DNA from: Lithospermum erythrorhizon | Lineage: Eukaryota; Streptophyta; Magnoliopsida; Boraginales; Boraginaceae | NCBI GenBank assembly: GCA_019722365.1 | Contig: JADFUC010001179.1 | Coordinates: forward strand, 62,001-126,000 | Direction: 5' to 3' | Length of the DNA: 64,000 nt | Part shown: positions 34,740 through 47,030 of the stretch, piece by piece | Numbering within the stretch: the first letter of the stretch is position 1 | Layout: every line of letters starts with the position of its first letter | Notes under the pieces: model-generated | What the model was told of the DNA's origin: nothing | The model's database searches: none | Seen by the model: only the letters and a program-made list of their open reading frames with translations | Made by a program: the position numbers and the translations under genes

Positions 34740-37060
34740 GATGGAAGTCCTTGGAATTCTCTAGTGTTGGTGATTGTTTGAATTTCTACAAGGAGTATGC
34801 TCATTGTAGAGGCTTTAGGCGGCCAAGTGCAACGTAAAACTGGAGAAAGTAGTATAACTCGCTATATGTACTATTATTGTAATAAACAAGGATTTAAGGA
34901 GAATAGTTTAAATGATCCGTCTCATGAAAATGACGTTGAGAAGATTTTGATACCAATTAAAGAAAAAAAGCATCATGTAAAGGAAAAGAGGAGTGGTTGT
35001 GAAGCTAGGATTCACTTTAGATATGTTTTAGAGAAGTCGCATTACGTTATTTCTGTTTGGGAGGATGTACATAATCATGATTTGCATCCTCCGGAGTTGG
35101 CTCACTTTATTCGTTCGAGGAGGCAAATTAGTGAGATTTAGGATTACTGTTAGAGCCAAATAAAAATGTTGGCCCGTCGGATGGGCGTCGTATCGGCTTA
35201 TTTGCCAAGCATCCGGATACAATCTGCCGGTTTTGAAAATTGATGAAGAACTTTCTTAGAGCGGACCCGATTGATATGTCTGTTTGAGGGATTTGAGAGC
35301 ATTTTGCTCTAGATTTTTAGTCGGGAATCTCGAGGCGAATCAAAATCCTTTTCTACGATCTTCAGCTTGATGAACATTCGTTGATTACAAATATCTTTTG
35401 GTCAGATGGGGTGATGCATCATGACTATGCATTTTTTGGTGATTTTGTGAGGTTGGATACAACGTTTAGAACAAACAATGAATACTTCTCATTAGATACA
35501 TTTCTCCTTTTTTAGATTTGTATGATTGTAGTATACAAGTACTCAAATTTATCACCAATTTAGTATATATGTGCTACCGGTTTAGATTTACTAAATAACA
35601 ACTATTTTTGTTTTGATATTTATTTGAAGCTGCATTTCTGGATTAAGTGCAATGCATCAGGATTCCTTATTTTAGTCTTGCGTACTTCATGATCAAAGTA
35701 GTGATACATTTGAATGGCTTTTTCATGTGTTTCTCAAATGTATGGGGGGTAAGACACCGGTTGTTCACCGACCAAGATCACGATGATAGAGAAAACAATC
35801 TCTATTGTTTTTGCCAAGTGTTTTTACCACTTCTGTGCTCACAGGATATATGTCAAAATGCGCTACTTGAGGCTTGTGGTTTAGCTACAAAGTTATTCAC
35901 TAATTTTCATTATTTGATTAATCAAGTCAATGATGAAATTTGAATTCGAAGATATTGGAGTTGATGATTGATTAATTTTTTTGAGAAGTGCAATATGGCC
36001 CCGGTTGATTTTTAAAATATCCATTTAGAAGTAGTAGTCATGAATTTCATTTTCTTGTTTGTTTTGAAAAGTATCTACAAAGTTAGTAAATTCGTTTTAA
36101 TTCTTTCCTTCACGATTACATTAGCATTAAATATTCACTTACCTCGATTTTTCACAATTTGATATCATTGTGCATGAAAAACCGAATAAAGTGTTTTTAA
36201 ATTAGATTCGATATTTTCCTTCCATTGTTTAACAATTCTTCCATTATAAAAGAAAGTTGTTGCGTATACTCTTTATATTTAGCCTTTTCAAAATAAGCAC
36301 TCTCTAATTCCTTTGTACTTTGTTGACCTTGATGAATCCCTTCTTTGGTTCAATGAGGATTCTATTTTGTTTATAAGGAAGATCCTATTCATCGTAGTGT
36401 TAGGCTTGATGAGTGTCATGTTATAATTGATTTGGAGAGTGGCAAATGGGTTTGTAGTTATCGAAAGTTTATACAATGGGGTATTTTGTGTGCCATATCT
36501 TGAAGGTTATAGATATTTTGGATTCGCCGGTCGTCATATAGATTTAAGGGTCATTCCAAATAAATATTTTCTTAAGAGATAGACAAAGAATGCAAGGAAA
36601 GACGTCGGTACATGGTCATTACCGAAACCCGATGGCAACTGTTCTTCAACATTTGCTCTTCGACATCAAGCTTATTGTTCTTCAATTATTTGCATTTCCA
36701 GTTGGATCTGTATAGATGATGACACGTACTGTTTCTTTATGAAAGAAGTCAATGATGTATTGACTCGTGTTAAAAACGTCTGTTATGTCATCTTGCTCTA
36801 GTTTCAATTCGGTCTATATCTCACAATTTTAACTAGGACTTTTAAGTTTATTTTCATACTTCGCGTTTTTTCCTTCATTTGTTTGCCATTTCCTTTTTTT
36901 TTAACAGTTCATAGTGATTGTGAGATACAGTCTCGTTTGAAGTCTGCTAAAGGCATCAAGAAAAAGAGTAGTCCTATCAAATCAAAGAAAATGTTGAAAC
37001 CGAAAAGGAAAATCGCTATGCAAAGGTTGAGAGCGACATGAAAAAAAGCGAAGAAGGATC
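34740..37060 (+). pseudogene. FAR1/MULE-type transposase-derived remnant
   Basis: Pieces in different frames match the FAR1 family (domesticated Mutator-like transposases) or a related MULE. The N-terminal zinc-binding domain runs from WKSLEFSSVGDCLNFYKEYA (34738 on) through ITRYMYYYCNKQGF and RSGCEARIHF to VWEDVHNHDLHP. The transposase start, LITNIFWSDG and FFGDFVRLDTTFRTNNEY, is at about 35373-35490, and LFTDQD at about 35760. A SWIM-like segment ESGKWVCSYRKF then VLCAHILKVIDIL is at about 36440-36520, and a Lys-rich tail at 36940-37040. A frameshift near 34815, many stops and missing core segments make it inactive. Confidence 0.75.
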
Positions 37061-37380
37061 AAGTATTGTTGAAAGAGTCGGAGGATGAATTATTATTAGA
37101 GAAGTAATATTTGTTTATTTTTTAAAACTAGTAGCTGCGTGTACACATATTTGAATATGAACTTTGGATGTAGAGTACTTATATACTTTCGGTTTTTTGT
37201 TTCATGAAATTTGGATCTTGAGACTATATATACTCGGTGTACAAAAAAATCACTTCCTCTAAGAGTAATTACTTTTAATTCATAATGTACGCAAATGTTT
37301 CTGAATAGAATACATATGTACTCTGGATACTTTTAAGAAATTGAAGTAAGTTTCTTTTAGAGTATATGTGTAGTATAATA

Positions 37381-37559
37381 ATCCCTCCATCCCTTTATCT
37401 AAGATCCATTTATTTTTGCACAAAGTTTAAGGAAAATTCAAACACATCTCACAAACAAAGTTTTCCCTCCAATTTTTCTTACTTAATTTGGTAAAATGGG
37501 AATCAAAAAAGGGATTTCTATTTTGGGAAAATGGTTCTTAGATTAAGGGATGGATGGAG
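37381..37559. mobile_element. Stowaway-type MITE, 179 bp
   Basis: Flanked by TA. Left end ATCCCTCCATCCCTTTATCT, right end (minus strand) CTCCATCCATCCCTTAATCT; inverted pairing continues through AAGATCCATTT / AAGAACCATTT. No coding capacity. Confidence 0.85.
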
Positions 37560-38790
37560 TATCTGTTTATGGAGTATATATGAACACTAAGTTATATATG
37601 TACTATGAAACTAATAAAAAATAGTGATTGACTCACAAATTCATACGATTAAGACCAACAATGTGTATATTTAAGACCAAGCTGAAACAAAAGTATCAAA
37701 CCAACAATGTATATGTGAACCAAATACATCAACTATCAAATACTATTCGACTATCAAATAAGCAATGTATGTAATTCGTTACATGAAATGTTTCATATTT
37801 TCTTCTTGTTTTCAACCTTCTTCATCTTGTCCCTTTTGGCAGCCTTTTTCAGAGATTTGCAAGATCATTGTATGGACTTTTTAAAATTCTCAGTGTCATC
37901 TTTTATGTCTGTATTCAATCATTTCCTTCTTTATTGAATGCGGTTAAATTATTCCAACATGTGAATGACACCATTTACGTTCCTTGGCCATCCCGTTCCT
38001 CAGTATACTTGAGAATGAGCCGTCCGAGGGCATTGGTACGAGCTGGTTGTTATGGCACTGGTGGGATCTCCCAAACACCATTCCATTCTGCTAGTTTCTT
38101 TATGTTTCCACCTCTGCATTTACGGAAGGCTATCATTGATCGTGCAACATAGCTACATTGCTTCCTCCGCGGCTTGCAATTGAATTTCTTTAAAGCTATT
38201 CGGTATTGCTTTTCTTCTTTCAGTTCTACAAATGCGAAAGCGGTGTTGATAAATTGCTGGTAAGGAAACCTAAAAGCGATTCACGCAATATCCGTTAGTT
38301 TTTATATCGAGTATGTGAATTGTTAAAAAAATTTCTTTAGCAAATGTAACTTACATATTCCAATTCTTCTCTTTTGAAGTCCTCTGTCCAAGTAAGGGGT
38401 ATATTTCAATGATTTTCAAAATCTTACAGAAAATGCATTTTGTCATCTCAGCCTCAATCGATCACTTTTTTGAATCTTCTTATATAGTCCGACTGTCAAT
38501 TTCAAGGCATTAACATAGTTAGTATGAGTACATATATACTATTAAAACAGTGCGTATGAGTACATATGGCCAGGACAAACAATTTCAGAGTACTAATAGA
38601 CAATAAGAGACTTACCGTGTCAAAAAGCGTAAGACTCAGTCTTTGGCATTTTCCTTTTGCTTCAGCCAGTTGTATGATATTTATTTCCCGAGATATGTTA
38701 TCTAGAATTGAAGAGTTGATGAAGCAGCTACTCTTGAGACTTAGGATAACTTCTCTATCCAGATTCAACCTCAAATGTCCATTCCTCTAA
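37560..38790. other. Intergenic DNA and possible retroelement interior
   Basis: Short frames at 37868-38152 (plus) and 38502-38774 (minus) have no recognised domain. The part from about 38800 leftward may be the degenerate interior of the element whose LTR is at 38818-39090. Confidence 0.3.
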
Positions 38791-38805
38791 AACAACACCT
38801 CATCC

Positions 38806-39090
38806 CGCACGATACCATACTTAAGGAAATATTCACGATAAAATATAAAAAAGAGACTTTTATTGATGAATGATTGTTCTCGTATTACAATAGAATATGC
38901 CCATATATATTGCAACCAAATACTAAGCTATTAACCTAATAAACCTTAACCTAATATAATAGCCTATTCGGACCGGACTCATGTGCTTAACGTACACTCG
39001 AACTAGGTCTGTGAGGGTCCGTCGTCGGAGATAGATCGACACTTCGGTATCTCCCGATCTTGTCCCGATCTATCTCTAGACTCTCTAACA
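38806..39090 (-). repeat. Copia-like LTR with adjacent primer-binding site
   Basis: On the minus strand it begins TGTTAGAGAGTCTAGAGATA at 39090 and runs about 270 bp with a TATATATGGG promoter-like stretch. It is followed directly by TGGTATCGTGCGGG (about 38804-38817), a variant of the tRNA-Met primer-binding site TGGTATCAGAGC. No clear second LTR was seen. Confidence 0.55.
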
Positions 39091-39357
39091 GATTAACAAT
39101 TTTCATGCTTATCCTATAAACATAATTAGATATCTATTATAATTTTAAATAAATGTAACATGTTTATACTATAGATGTCTCGGTGGCCAGACAAGGAATT
39201 TTGTGTAACGGGGGCAGGGGACTAAATGTTAAAAAATAAGGAAATACCATTCATCATAAAAAAAAGTGTACTACATAAATAATAAACGTTAAGTGGAAGC
39301 AACAAAATCTAAGCTATTTTTATCTTGTTTGACATCTTTAGTGGCCTGCGGCGATTT

Positions 39358-40870
39358 TTAAAGATCAAACATCATAATGGAATCAACATCAAAACTACGA
39401 GCAATCCGCCTCTCAATGTATAGCACTAAACTATCAGCAAGGAAGTCATCGTCCATCTTGTTTCTCAACCTTGTTTTCACAATCTTCATTGCTGAAAAGG
39501 CACGCTCTGTTGTAGCTGTAGAAACGGGAAGGGTGAGGACCAATCGAATCAACCTATCAAAAAGCGGATATATTTCACACTTCTTTGTCTCTTTCAATAC
39601 CCTGCACAACTCTGAAATTGTTGAGACATTTTGCAAGTCATCACTCGTACGCAAATTAATCTTGAAATGATTCAACTCGTACTTTAAATGTGACAACTCT
39701 TGATCTGTAAAATCTGCAAGATAAAATTTAGACACTAACTTGCATATATATTAAATAAAACAAATTCATCCCTCGGATTCAATGATGAGGTGAGTATGAG
39801 TAATTCAGGCATTTTCCTGAAAATGAATTGTAACTCTTGAAATTTGAAAATCAATACAAGCATTAAAAGATAAACTCTCAGATGATGTTCCATAGAAATA
39901 TCGTTTATACGTCCTCTCCTCTTCTTGCTTTATAAATCATTTTGTATATCAAAGTCTCAATTTTATGATTCTTGACAAAATAGCTTCTTTATCAGCAAAG
40001 TAAGCCATCTTCTTCTCTCTTAATTGTTGGAGAGTTTGAATTCTTGTTGATGAAACTAAATGCATAGCATTTTCAATATCTGGGCTTTTCATTCTGATAC
40101 GTTCTTAATCATCTGTTATCTCTAATATTTCAATTATCATATGCAAAAGAAATATGAACTCAAAGGAAGTAACATATGTGTGACTTCAAACTTAATGACT
40201 TTGTATCTTGAACATGAACTAAATCCAGGAAATCTTTCTCACAACAAATCAGCATTGACAAACCTCAAAACAACTACCATTTGCTCTTGTTTTGATTAAT
40301 CTCTATACTCATCAACAATAATACAATATTTATTATCATCAATTTCTTCACGAATATAATTTCAGACTTTCTCTGTTATGATTGAAAGAATCTCCTTTTT
40401 AAGATTAAAAATTGATGATGTGTAGAGGCATTCCCATGAGAATGCACAGAAACTGCGATTTTTCATTGTAAAGTCCTAGAAACTCAACAACTCTAGAAAG
40501 TTACCTTTGAAGAAACTTCATAGAATCAATCGATACTGGCAACCCCGAAGTAATTTCTCGAGCAATTTGCTTTCGGTGATCGATTTTGCAATTAAACTTC
40601 AATATGTTGAGATGAATTCTTGAAAATGTTTAACCGTTTCTACCGCAGCTTATTAGTTGAAATAACCTCCCACACGTTACAAAGAAGATACATTTTCCCC
40701 GTGACTTTACTCCACTATAAACTTTACCGTAACGATGTCCTTTGTGATTTGATTTGCTAAAAAGATAAGACGGAAAGTAGTAAGCAAGATTTCTTTTAGG
40801 AGAATATTCCAACCAATCTTTGAATAAATCAATCCATTCTCGACTATCATACAAAATTAAATCATACAAT
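39358..40870 (-). pseudogene. hAT transposase remnant (ZMYM1-like, TTF domain)
   Basis: From N to C on the minus strand: a TTF-type zinc-finger piece, WLEYSPKRNLAYYFPSYLFS (about 40800), then LKKEILSIITEKV, CIIVDEYRD.SKQEQMVVVLRFV.ADLL.ERFPG (about 40200-40400, the RNase-H-like core), and an intact 125-codon C-terminal hAT dimerisation domain with LPVSTATTERAFSAMKIVKTRLRNKM (pieces at 39358-39735). Several stops and gaps interrupt it. The last block is an open frame and could be transcribed, but cannot encode a transposase. Confidence 0.85.
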
Positions 40871-41690
40871 ATGTATATTAATAAATCGTTTTAAACTTAG
40901 TAAAATAAAAAATTATAAAATAAATAAGGCATAAAACTATTATAACATAAAAATGCTAGCATCAATACATTAATAAGTAATATAATGTATTATTATTACA
41001 AGAAAAGCAAGAAGTATGTTAATTAATTGCCAAAAAATTCCCAAGCAATGTTGTAATTAAAGGTGCCCCATTTTTCCAAAGTTGTAAAATCAAGTAGCCA
41101 TTGCTTTGTGAATTGGGCGCAGCGTGTCGCGTTCGTGGATACTAGTTTGAATCACGTATTTGTGAATTATAAGCTAGTATTATTAATTATACTATCCAAT
41201 AATAATAGTAAATACAAATTAATATTATCCCAATAATTAAAGTTTAAATAAATTATACGTTACTATGTAAAGAGAAATATTTCGAGGCGTACAAAATATA
41301 AAATTAGAAGCGAATTGATATAATTTTTGAAAAAATATATAGTATTATATTTCTTTTCAAAAAATTATTGGCGCAGCCCATTTCAGCTCTCCATCGACAC
41401 ATATACATTCATAATTCTAAAATTATTCATACAATGAATATTAAATGATAAAATCGACAAATAATTAAAAAGTTAATTCATACATTGGATATGTGATTGA
41501 TACAATGGATATTATTTTTCCCAATGATAAAGATATACCCATATATGATTTACCCAAGAAGCGTATTTTGTCGATAAGTTATCTTTCAAATTAATTTTGG
41601 ATGATATTAGCATTCCAATATCCACATTAATAATAACAATAAACTTAAAAGTTAGTTTGAATCATAATCGTAAGTGTTATTAAAGTGAAC
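40870..41690. other. AT-rich spacer
   Basis: No gene seen. The sequence is dominated by A/T runs up to the Copia 5' LTR. Confidence 0.4.
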
Positions 41691-41691
41691 A

Positions 41692-42077
41692 TGTACTGTA
41701 ATTACCTAAGGAAGAATCGATTTAGATTAATTACACTGAAAGCTATTTAAGTATTTGATCACATTTTTTATTTTGTGTATTTTACCCCTAATCCGCCGAC
41801 ACCGATTTGGGGAAATTAGAGTGTTGGGGCTAGCTGGACAAGGGCCTGTAGGCAATTTTAATGTGGTTACCGGACAATGAAAGGTGAAAATCCACATGTA
41901 TAAATACTTATCCATGTAATTTGGTCAATTAAGAAAATCATTTTACACAAAAATAAACATTCACAACTAACTTTCTCTCTTCAACTACCTCCAGACCGCA
42001 TTTCCACGCCAACTTTTGAAGCTTTTTTTACGTAAAACAACGGCGACGATCACAAAACAATGTCATCACGTTTATCA
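41692..42077 (+). repeat. 5' LTR of Copia element
   Basis: Matches the 3' LTR at 49769-50177 over nearly its whole length: shared TTTTGTGTATTTTA, GGAAAATTAGAGTGTT-like, CAACTTTTGAAGCTTTTT and TAAAACAACGG blocks. A TATA box, TGTATAAATACTTATCC, lies at about 41896. Directly after it, TGGTATCGTGAGC (42078-42090) is the primer-binding site for initiator tRNA-Met. Confidence 0.85.
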
Positions 42078-43619
42078 TGGTATCGTGAGCTAATCTAAGC
42101 TGATAAACAACACACCGTAGAGAAATGAATCAAAATGCCTAATAATCATTCTAGTAACAGGAAAATTACGAAATAGAAATATGCAAAATGAAAATATTCA
42201 ACAATTAATGTCGATGATCCGTTATATCTCCATAGCTCCTGACTACAGCCTTGGTTTCGCATCGAATTCCGCTTCACATAAAGTCAACGGGGCGACAGCC
42301 TGGGAAGTTCTGCATAGTTTCAGCCTTCGCACGGTGAAATCAGAGCCGCTGAAGAACCGGCCCACTAATCGGAAAGGGAGAAAGTGAATTATACTATTAT
42401 TTCCTCGGATATTAAATTCCTTATCAAAAGATTTGTCGTGAGGATTTATGCTCACGGTATGCATCGGGATCGATTTACGAGAACGCTGGGCGCTAATAGC
42501 CCTAAAGTTATATGAAGCCGGTAGTTAAGCATATATTCCTCTAAGCAGGCGCGATTCTCGGCTATGTATTACAACAGTCAAAAGGCATGGATTTGGGCGT
42601 ATTAAACCCACCTCGCTGTAACGTAAGCATTTATACGGAAGCAGAAGGTTACGCAGCTTAATCGGATTAAGCGTAGATTATGACCATACGAGAATCAAAT
42701 TTTAGCATGGAACTCGCTTAGCGCGACTAAAACTTATTCAATGATAAATAATGTTGAGAAACAAAGGAGAGTACGCACTTTGCATAATGGCATATTAAAA
42801 ATATCGCGGTTTCGTACTTTCAAGGAAATAAAGGACCAAGTAGGAAATAGATTTTATAAGGTTGACAAATCACATTTGAAATGTGATTAAGGAGCAAGCG
42901 GGTACGTAAAAGTAGGTTGTTTCAAACTCAAAGGCTATCCCGACAAGCGGCCCGTCAAGGACAATGCCGCCAGGCAGGGTTTACGCGCGACACGCATGGA
43001 TGATCGTAAACAAGTTCGGATTCTCCGGGAGACGGAACCCACACGTTGGATCTCGACATTTTGTATCGATAATGCTTGGCGCAACAGATTTCGAACAAAG
43101 TTTTGTGAGGCTCAAGGTTCAAAATTTAATCAATTCATAGTTGCGGCTCTTATTCATTCTTCTAACCTCGCTTATGTTTCAGATCGCGATTTCGATTATA
43201 GACAAGCCAAGCATCAATTAATATCAGATCAACTAATATTTGTAGTAACTGAAGTTTATTCAATCCAAATGCCTAAATCAACGATGCACTCCCTCGTATT
43301 TCTTCTTGATAATATTTCTAAATTAGGCATTCCTTGTAGTATTGTTAAATTTTCTAGTAGCCCTAAATCGTATGATCGCTTATATGTGTTTACTCTTCAA
43401 ACAATTCGTTATCGGCCAAGAGAATCTCAAAAGCATCTAATATCTTGTTTGACTTCCATTCACATTGTTGTATATTACAGGACTTTAATTCACATAAAGT
43501 TCTTGCTGTTGCAAAGGAGGTCAATGGTCTATACATTCTTAATTCAGCTTGTTTCTCTAATTCTCATGTTAATATCAAGTAAGTGTAATAAATCAAGCAA
43601 TACTTAGCGAAGACTTTCC

Positions 43620-46600
43620 ATATCAGAATAAATGATCACTTACGCCGCTACGGCATCGAGTGCATTAACCTCAAGTACGAAAAAAAAAAATTTACGGGAC
43701 TCGGAATAGTATAATTTTTTTTCGATGATAATATTATTTCGTAAAACTTGAGCCGAATTTCATTTATAATTTAAGAAGGTTGCTTACGGAAGAATTTTAT
43801 CTTTTAAATCGTGTTCGCGAGATGCAAGCATTTATGTCGAGAATTAACCGAAACCGAACGGGACTCGAAGTTTTTTTAATATCTATTCATACATATCCTC
43901 CAATATCATCATCATCATCATCACAACTTCATCTTTTCCTCATTTTGGCCGAAATTAAGCCCCTCCCCTTAAAAAATTTCATTTTTTCCATTTCTCTCTT
44001 CGATTGTCGCCAAACCAAGATCGGGTCAGAGAATATTGTTTCCCATCATTCTCTTTCGAGTTAAGTAAGAAATTTCAAGTCTTCGAGATATTTCGTTTCT
44101 AGATAGTTGACTTTTGGTTGACTTTTACATATTGAATTTTTATGATAAATCTTGGGCCATGGCTGCCCCGCGACGTATATACGTGATTTAATTCGTGATT
44201 TGTGAGCTCAAGCCAGACGCAAGGTCGAAATACTTTTTCTTGGTTTCGTTGACTTTTTGAGGTTATATTTTCATAAGACTTTAAACGCTAGGAGTTTAAT
44301 TGGGACCTTATTATAGCTTATTGCGATGTTAAATCTAAGTGATTTAAAATTCATTAAAGCAAGCAGTTTAAAAGTATTTTCAAGTTGGTGATATAATTAC
44401 ATATTTTTGAGTATGATTGTTAATTGTGGACCTCGCCGATTAACTAATGACATATAAGTTAATTTGTAATGATAAATGATAAGATGGAATTTAATGGCGT
44501 ATCGATTTGCTTGTCCGGATGAGTTTATAATTCGATAGTTTGTCTGGCCACGTTAATCGTTTTAGGAAATCGTCTACGGTGAGTCGTAATGTTTATTCAG
44601 AACGTAATTCTTGGTATTAGTTCCCCGAGTACACTTTCTCATGTTTCTAGCTCTCGACTGCTGGAAGACGTCTGCGGATCAAGGTTTTCGTGGAGGATTA
44701 GATGTTTTTAAGAAAGTAGCATTTTCATTCACGCAGATACTCCATGTATTTCTTTTTTAAAATTGCACTGTCCTTCAGATATAATTATGCGTAAAAGCGC
44801 GCATGTGTCTTGTAATATATCTGGCGTGTGAAATTGCATATGTCCTCGCTGATGACATTGAACGGTATTAATGTAATGGTCAGACGACATGCGCGAGCCT
44901 AATATGATTACGTGACTCTATTCCCAAAGATCGCGCCGGTTTGGTGTTGATGGCCCGAACTCCCAACTTATATTTCTCAAGACGGTATTCACCCGCACTT
45001 CGTGGTATTTATGCGGGGCTTTGCTCAAGACTTCATGTATCGCGGCCTCGGCGGCACTCGCGGTATTTATGTGGCTTCTTACCGGCACTTCGCGTATTTA
45101 TGTGGCTTTGTCGCACTTCAGATGGCGTGGTCTTCTGCAGGCCGCGACGATTTTAATTTATCATGCTGAATATTAGCCGATGCTTCGCTATCATTGGAAA
45201 GAAAGAGTTGGTTATCGAGAGGTGTTCACGGAGTTATGTATGATTTCGTCGACTCGAAATATTAGATTTAACTTGCTAGTCGGGACTACTGTGATTGCGC
45301 GACTCTCCTTCCTCAGCAGATACGCGACGCTATTGGCCCTATACTCACGGTATACGCTGGGGCCATGATTCTCTTTGATCGCCACAAGTATCGTCGGTGG
45401 CCCTATACTACTTCAGATAATACAAGGGTTTGGCCCTATACTACTAAGATAAATAAGCAAGCGGTATGATTCTTTGATCGCCACAAGTATCGTCGGCGTG
45501 GCCCTATACCACAGATAGCTAAGGGTTTGGCCCTATACTACTCTGTAGATAGCTACAGTATGATCTCTTTGATCGCCAATACAAGATTGTCGGCGTGGGG
45601 TCTCATACTACTTCAGATAATACATGGTTCGCCCTATACTACCAGATAGCCATGTACTTTCGATTACTTTGTCACAGGCATTGACATGGCCCTATACTAC
45701 TGGGTGATAATACATACAGGCCTTTATACTTACAGGTTTACGTCTTATACTTGCTGCCTTATACTTGTGTATATACAAGTGCTCCATACTTTGTGTATGT
45801 TGCTGTTTTGGCCTTATACCGCTAGAGTGTTGCTGGCGCGATTGGTTGATTTGTCTATTCCTCGCGTAGACGGATTGAGTATATGCGCATTAGAGATGGT
45901 ATACTCAAAGGGATACGGTGAGATGTGAGGTTCACGACTAGAGTTTTAGTCGCCGCTGATTATGGATTTCATTTCGGGGCGACAAGGCTTATCTGAACCC
46001 TCTATTATATATTCACAAAGCATGCCCGGTACTTCACGTGGAATTGCCAGAGGACTTTATCCGATAATCCTCGTATACATGTATTTTATTCATTTCGACT
46101 ACTACGACTATTCCTTTAATCTGGTTAGCTGCTACAAGAATGCTGATGGTTATAATTACTTTTAAGCTGAAATTGCTTCAAGCAACTATTTTTCTCAGAT
46201 ACGGTATTTATTTTCGCTTGTAGCCTTACCGCATTATCGTTTTGTTAGATATGTTCTATATATCTTAAGTGGCTAATTCGAGGATACCTTTAATAAAGAA
46301 CATTGTGAAAGCAGAAATTATAAACCCGAAGTTTGTTAATCGTCAATTTATGTTGATGATATTTTTATATATATATATATGGTGGAAATGGGATTCAATG
46401 CAGTTAGAATATAAGTACCTATCTAAATCACCTAATTCGACACTACTTAAGTAAATAAGTTCCGTATACTAAATGGAAAACTGAAGATAACTGCATTTAG
46501 GTTATCTCGGATTCAAGATATACATTCACTACATAAGAATGCATATTCAAAGATCTTCCGAGGAAACATTAGTTGTCATGTGAGGAGTATGATTGTAAAC

Positions 46601-47030
46601 GGGAGTAGTAATTTGTGTGCCGAACTAAAGATAAGCTGATCAGCCAGATAGTTTAATGGAAGCCATGGTATAAGACATATGTTTGCTATCATGGTTCGGT
46701 GTGTATATTATATCGGGAATTAGCTATACTTCGTAAAAGATAATGTGATGTAGAAATACTTTGTAATTATGCATCAGGAGTAAGTTGTTGACGAAAGGGT
46801 TATTGGTGTTAGTTTAAAGCCACAATGAGTTTTATTTCAAGCATGAAGAACCTATAAAATAATACTCTTTGGTATATGCTACCTCTAACAAAAATAAATC
46901 TAAATTTATCTTATTCACAAGGATCGTAGGTTAACTTCAGGTTATTTATTTCAATTGCCTTTTAGCCGACTCTCTATTTCTTTTACGGGCGGGTTTCATG
47001 CCTAGGTTGTCAAGGGATGACCGAGCATGC
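43620..47030. mobile_element. Probable second element nested in the Copia interior
   Basis: Copia-like coding sequence stops near 43590 and resumes near 47100-47365, within what should be about 300 bp of polyprotein. The intervening 3.4 kb has no recognised domain. It has a TATA-like region (about 43880), an (ATC)n microsatellite (about 43904-43922), CT-rich leader-like sequence and a tandem repeat array (44.98-45.75 kb). This is what a large Gypsy solo LTR or degenerate LTR element looks like, but I could not define ends or a target duplication. Confidence 0.4.
44985..45760 (+). repeat. Tandem repeat array (about 31-bp and 97-bp units)
   Basis: First part (44985-45130): three to four GGCACTTCGCGTATTTATGT-like units of about 31 bp. 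Second part: a unit of about 97 bp containing GATCGCCACAAGTATCGTCG recurs at 45377, 45476 and 45571, with the short phrase GGCCCTATACTAC repeated about eight times between 45335 and 45705. Confidence 0.75.

Noticed and set aside
42996..43607. 203-codon plus frame as a stand-alone gene
   Set aside because: It lies inside the Copia element and its frame departs from the recognisable polyprotein; probably chance in a decayed gag-pol region.
46340..46380. Second reverse transcriptase YVDD-like motif
   Set aside because: A single short match next to a (TA)n run with no flanking RT sequence; likely chance.
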